From Hyphomicrobiales bacterium (GTDB taxonomy: Bacteria > Pseudomonadota > Alphaproteobacteria > Rhizobiales > Xanthobacteraceae): a stretch of 6,803 nucleotides of DNA. The notes beneath the pieces are model-generated. The model saw only the letters and a program-made list of their open reading frames with translations, did no database searches and had not been told where the DNA came from. Within the stretch, counting starts at the first letter, position 1, and each line of letters starts with the position of its first letter. Made by a program: the position numbers and the translations under genes. The stretch is taken from the NCBI GenBank assembly GCA_017304505.1, contig JAFKKQ010000439.1, positions 1-6,803 on the forward strand, written 5' to 3'. Of this stretch, positions 6,689-6,803 are shown piece after piece.

Positions 6689-6803
6689 CCCTGCGGCGGC
6701 GTGCCGCGTCCGCCTTGTCGTAGGCGGCGACGATCCGCGCCACCAGTTCGTGGCGGATCACATCCTCGGCGCCGAAAACGGCGTGGCCGATGCCCTCGAC
6801 GCC
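6678..6803 (-). CDS. phoH: PhoH-family ATPase, C-terminal end (5' part lies outside window)
   Basis: The minus strand at the right edge encodes 41 residues before TGA (6680-6678). The segment GHAVFGAEDVIRHELVARIV, followed by AAYDKAD and an Arg-rich tail (ARRRRAKD), is typical of the PhoH/PhoL C-terminus, where the F-x-x-x-D-V-V/I-R-H motif is well conserved. PhoH/PhoL (YbeZ) is a cytosolic P-loop ATPase that works with YbeY in RNA metabolism, and ybeY follows directly, as in most proteobacteria. The nucleotide-binding motifs lie outside the window, so identification rests on the tail and on gene order. The stop codon sits in a tandem repeat. Confidence 0.88.
   Translation of the reverse strand, partial: GVEGIGHAVFGAEDVIRHELVARIVAAYDKADAARRRRAKD

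Overview
This window looks like core chromosome of a high-GC alphaproteobacterium, most likely of the Hyphomicrobiales (Bradyrhizobium / Rhodopseudomonas / Afipia / Xanthobacteraceae side). Three things point there: the GC-rich third codon positions, the conserved gene order phoH-ybeY-corC-lnt-HTH regulator-metK-trmB, and a composite palindromic intergenic element with the 'CGTCA...CCGGG...cttga...TGACG' look common between genes in those genomes. No transposase, integrase, CRISPR array, tRNA or rRNA was found.

Layout: apart from a short plus-strand gene tail at the left edge (2-127), every gene is on the minus strand, so transcription runs from right to left. At the right edge is the C-terminal end of PhoH (6678-6803), then the YbeY endoribonuclease (ending 6076), the CBS-domain protein CorC/YbeX (4916-6055) and apolipoprotein N-acyltransferase Lnt (3348-4919, overlapping corC by 4 bases). 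These four are packed like an operon. A 0.4-kb AT-richer non-coding region follows (about 2884-3347). Then come a small PraR/PhrR-type helix-turn-helix regulator (2476-2880), a structured 205-base leader, S-adenosylmethionine synthetase MetK (1002-2270), a 114-base palindromic repeat element (858-971) and the tRNA m7G46 methyltransferase TrmB (158-850). TrmB converges on the left-edge gene across a hairpin.

Functional logic: phoH-ybeY-corC-lnt is a widespread RNA-maturation and cell-envelope cluster. YbeY matures 16S rRNA, CorC/YbeX is linked to divalent cations, and Lnt adds the third acyl chain to lipoproteins. MetK makes S-adenosylmethionine, which the neighbouring TrmB uses to methylate tRNA. 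The regulator between lnt and metK belongs to a family tied to biofilm, quorum-sensing or acid responses in rhizobia.

Most of the window is ordinary housekeeping DNA. The points most worth a second look are: an Lnt that lacks about 30 residues of its membrane domain compared with E. coli Lnt, while keeping the whole catalytic triad; a 12-bp tandem repeat that carries the phoH stop codon and in-frame TTG codons for ybeY; the composite palindromic element between metK and trmB; small stem-loops over two operon junctions; and a perfect 14-bp palindrome just after lnt.
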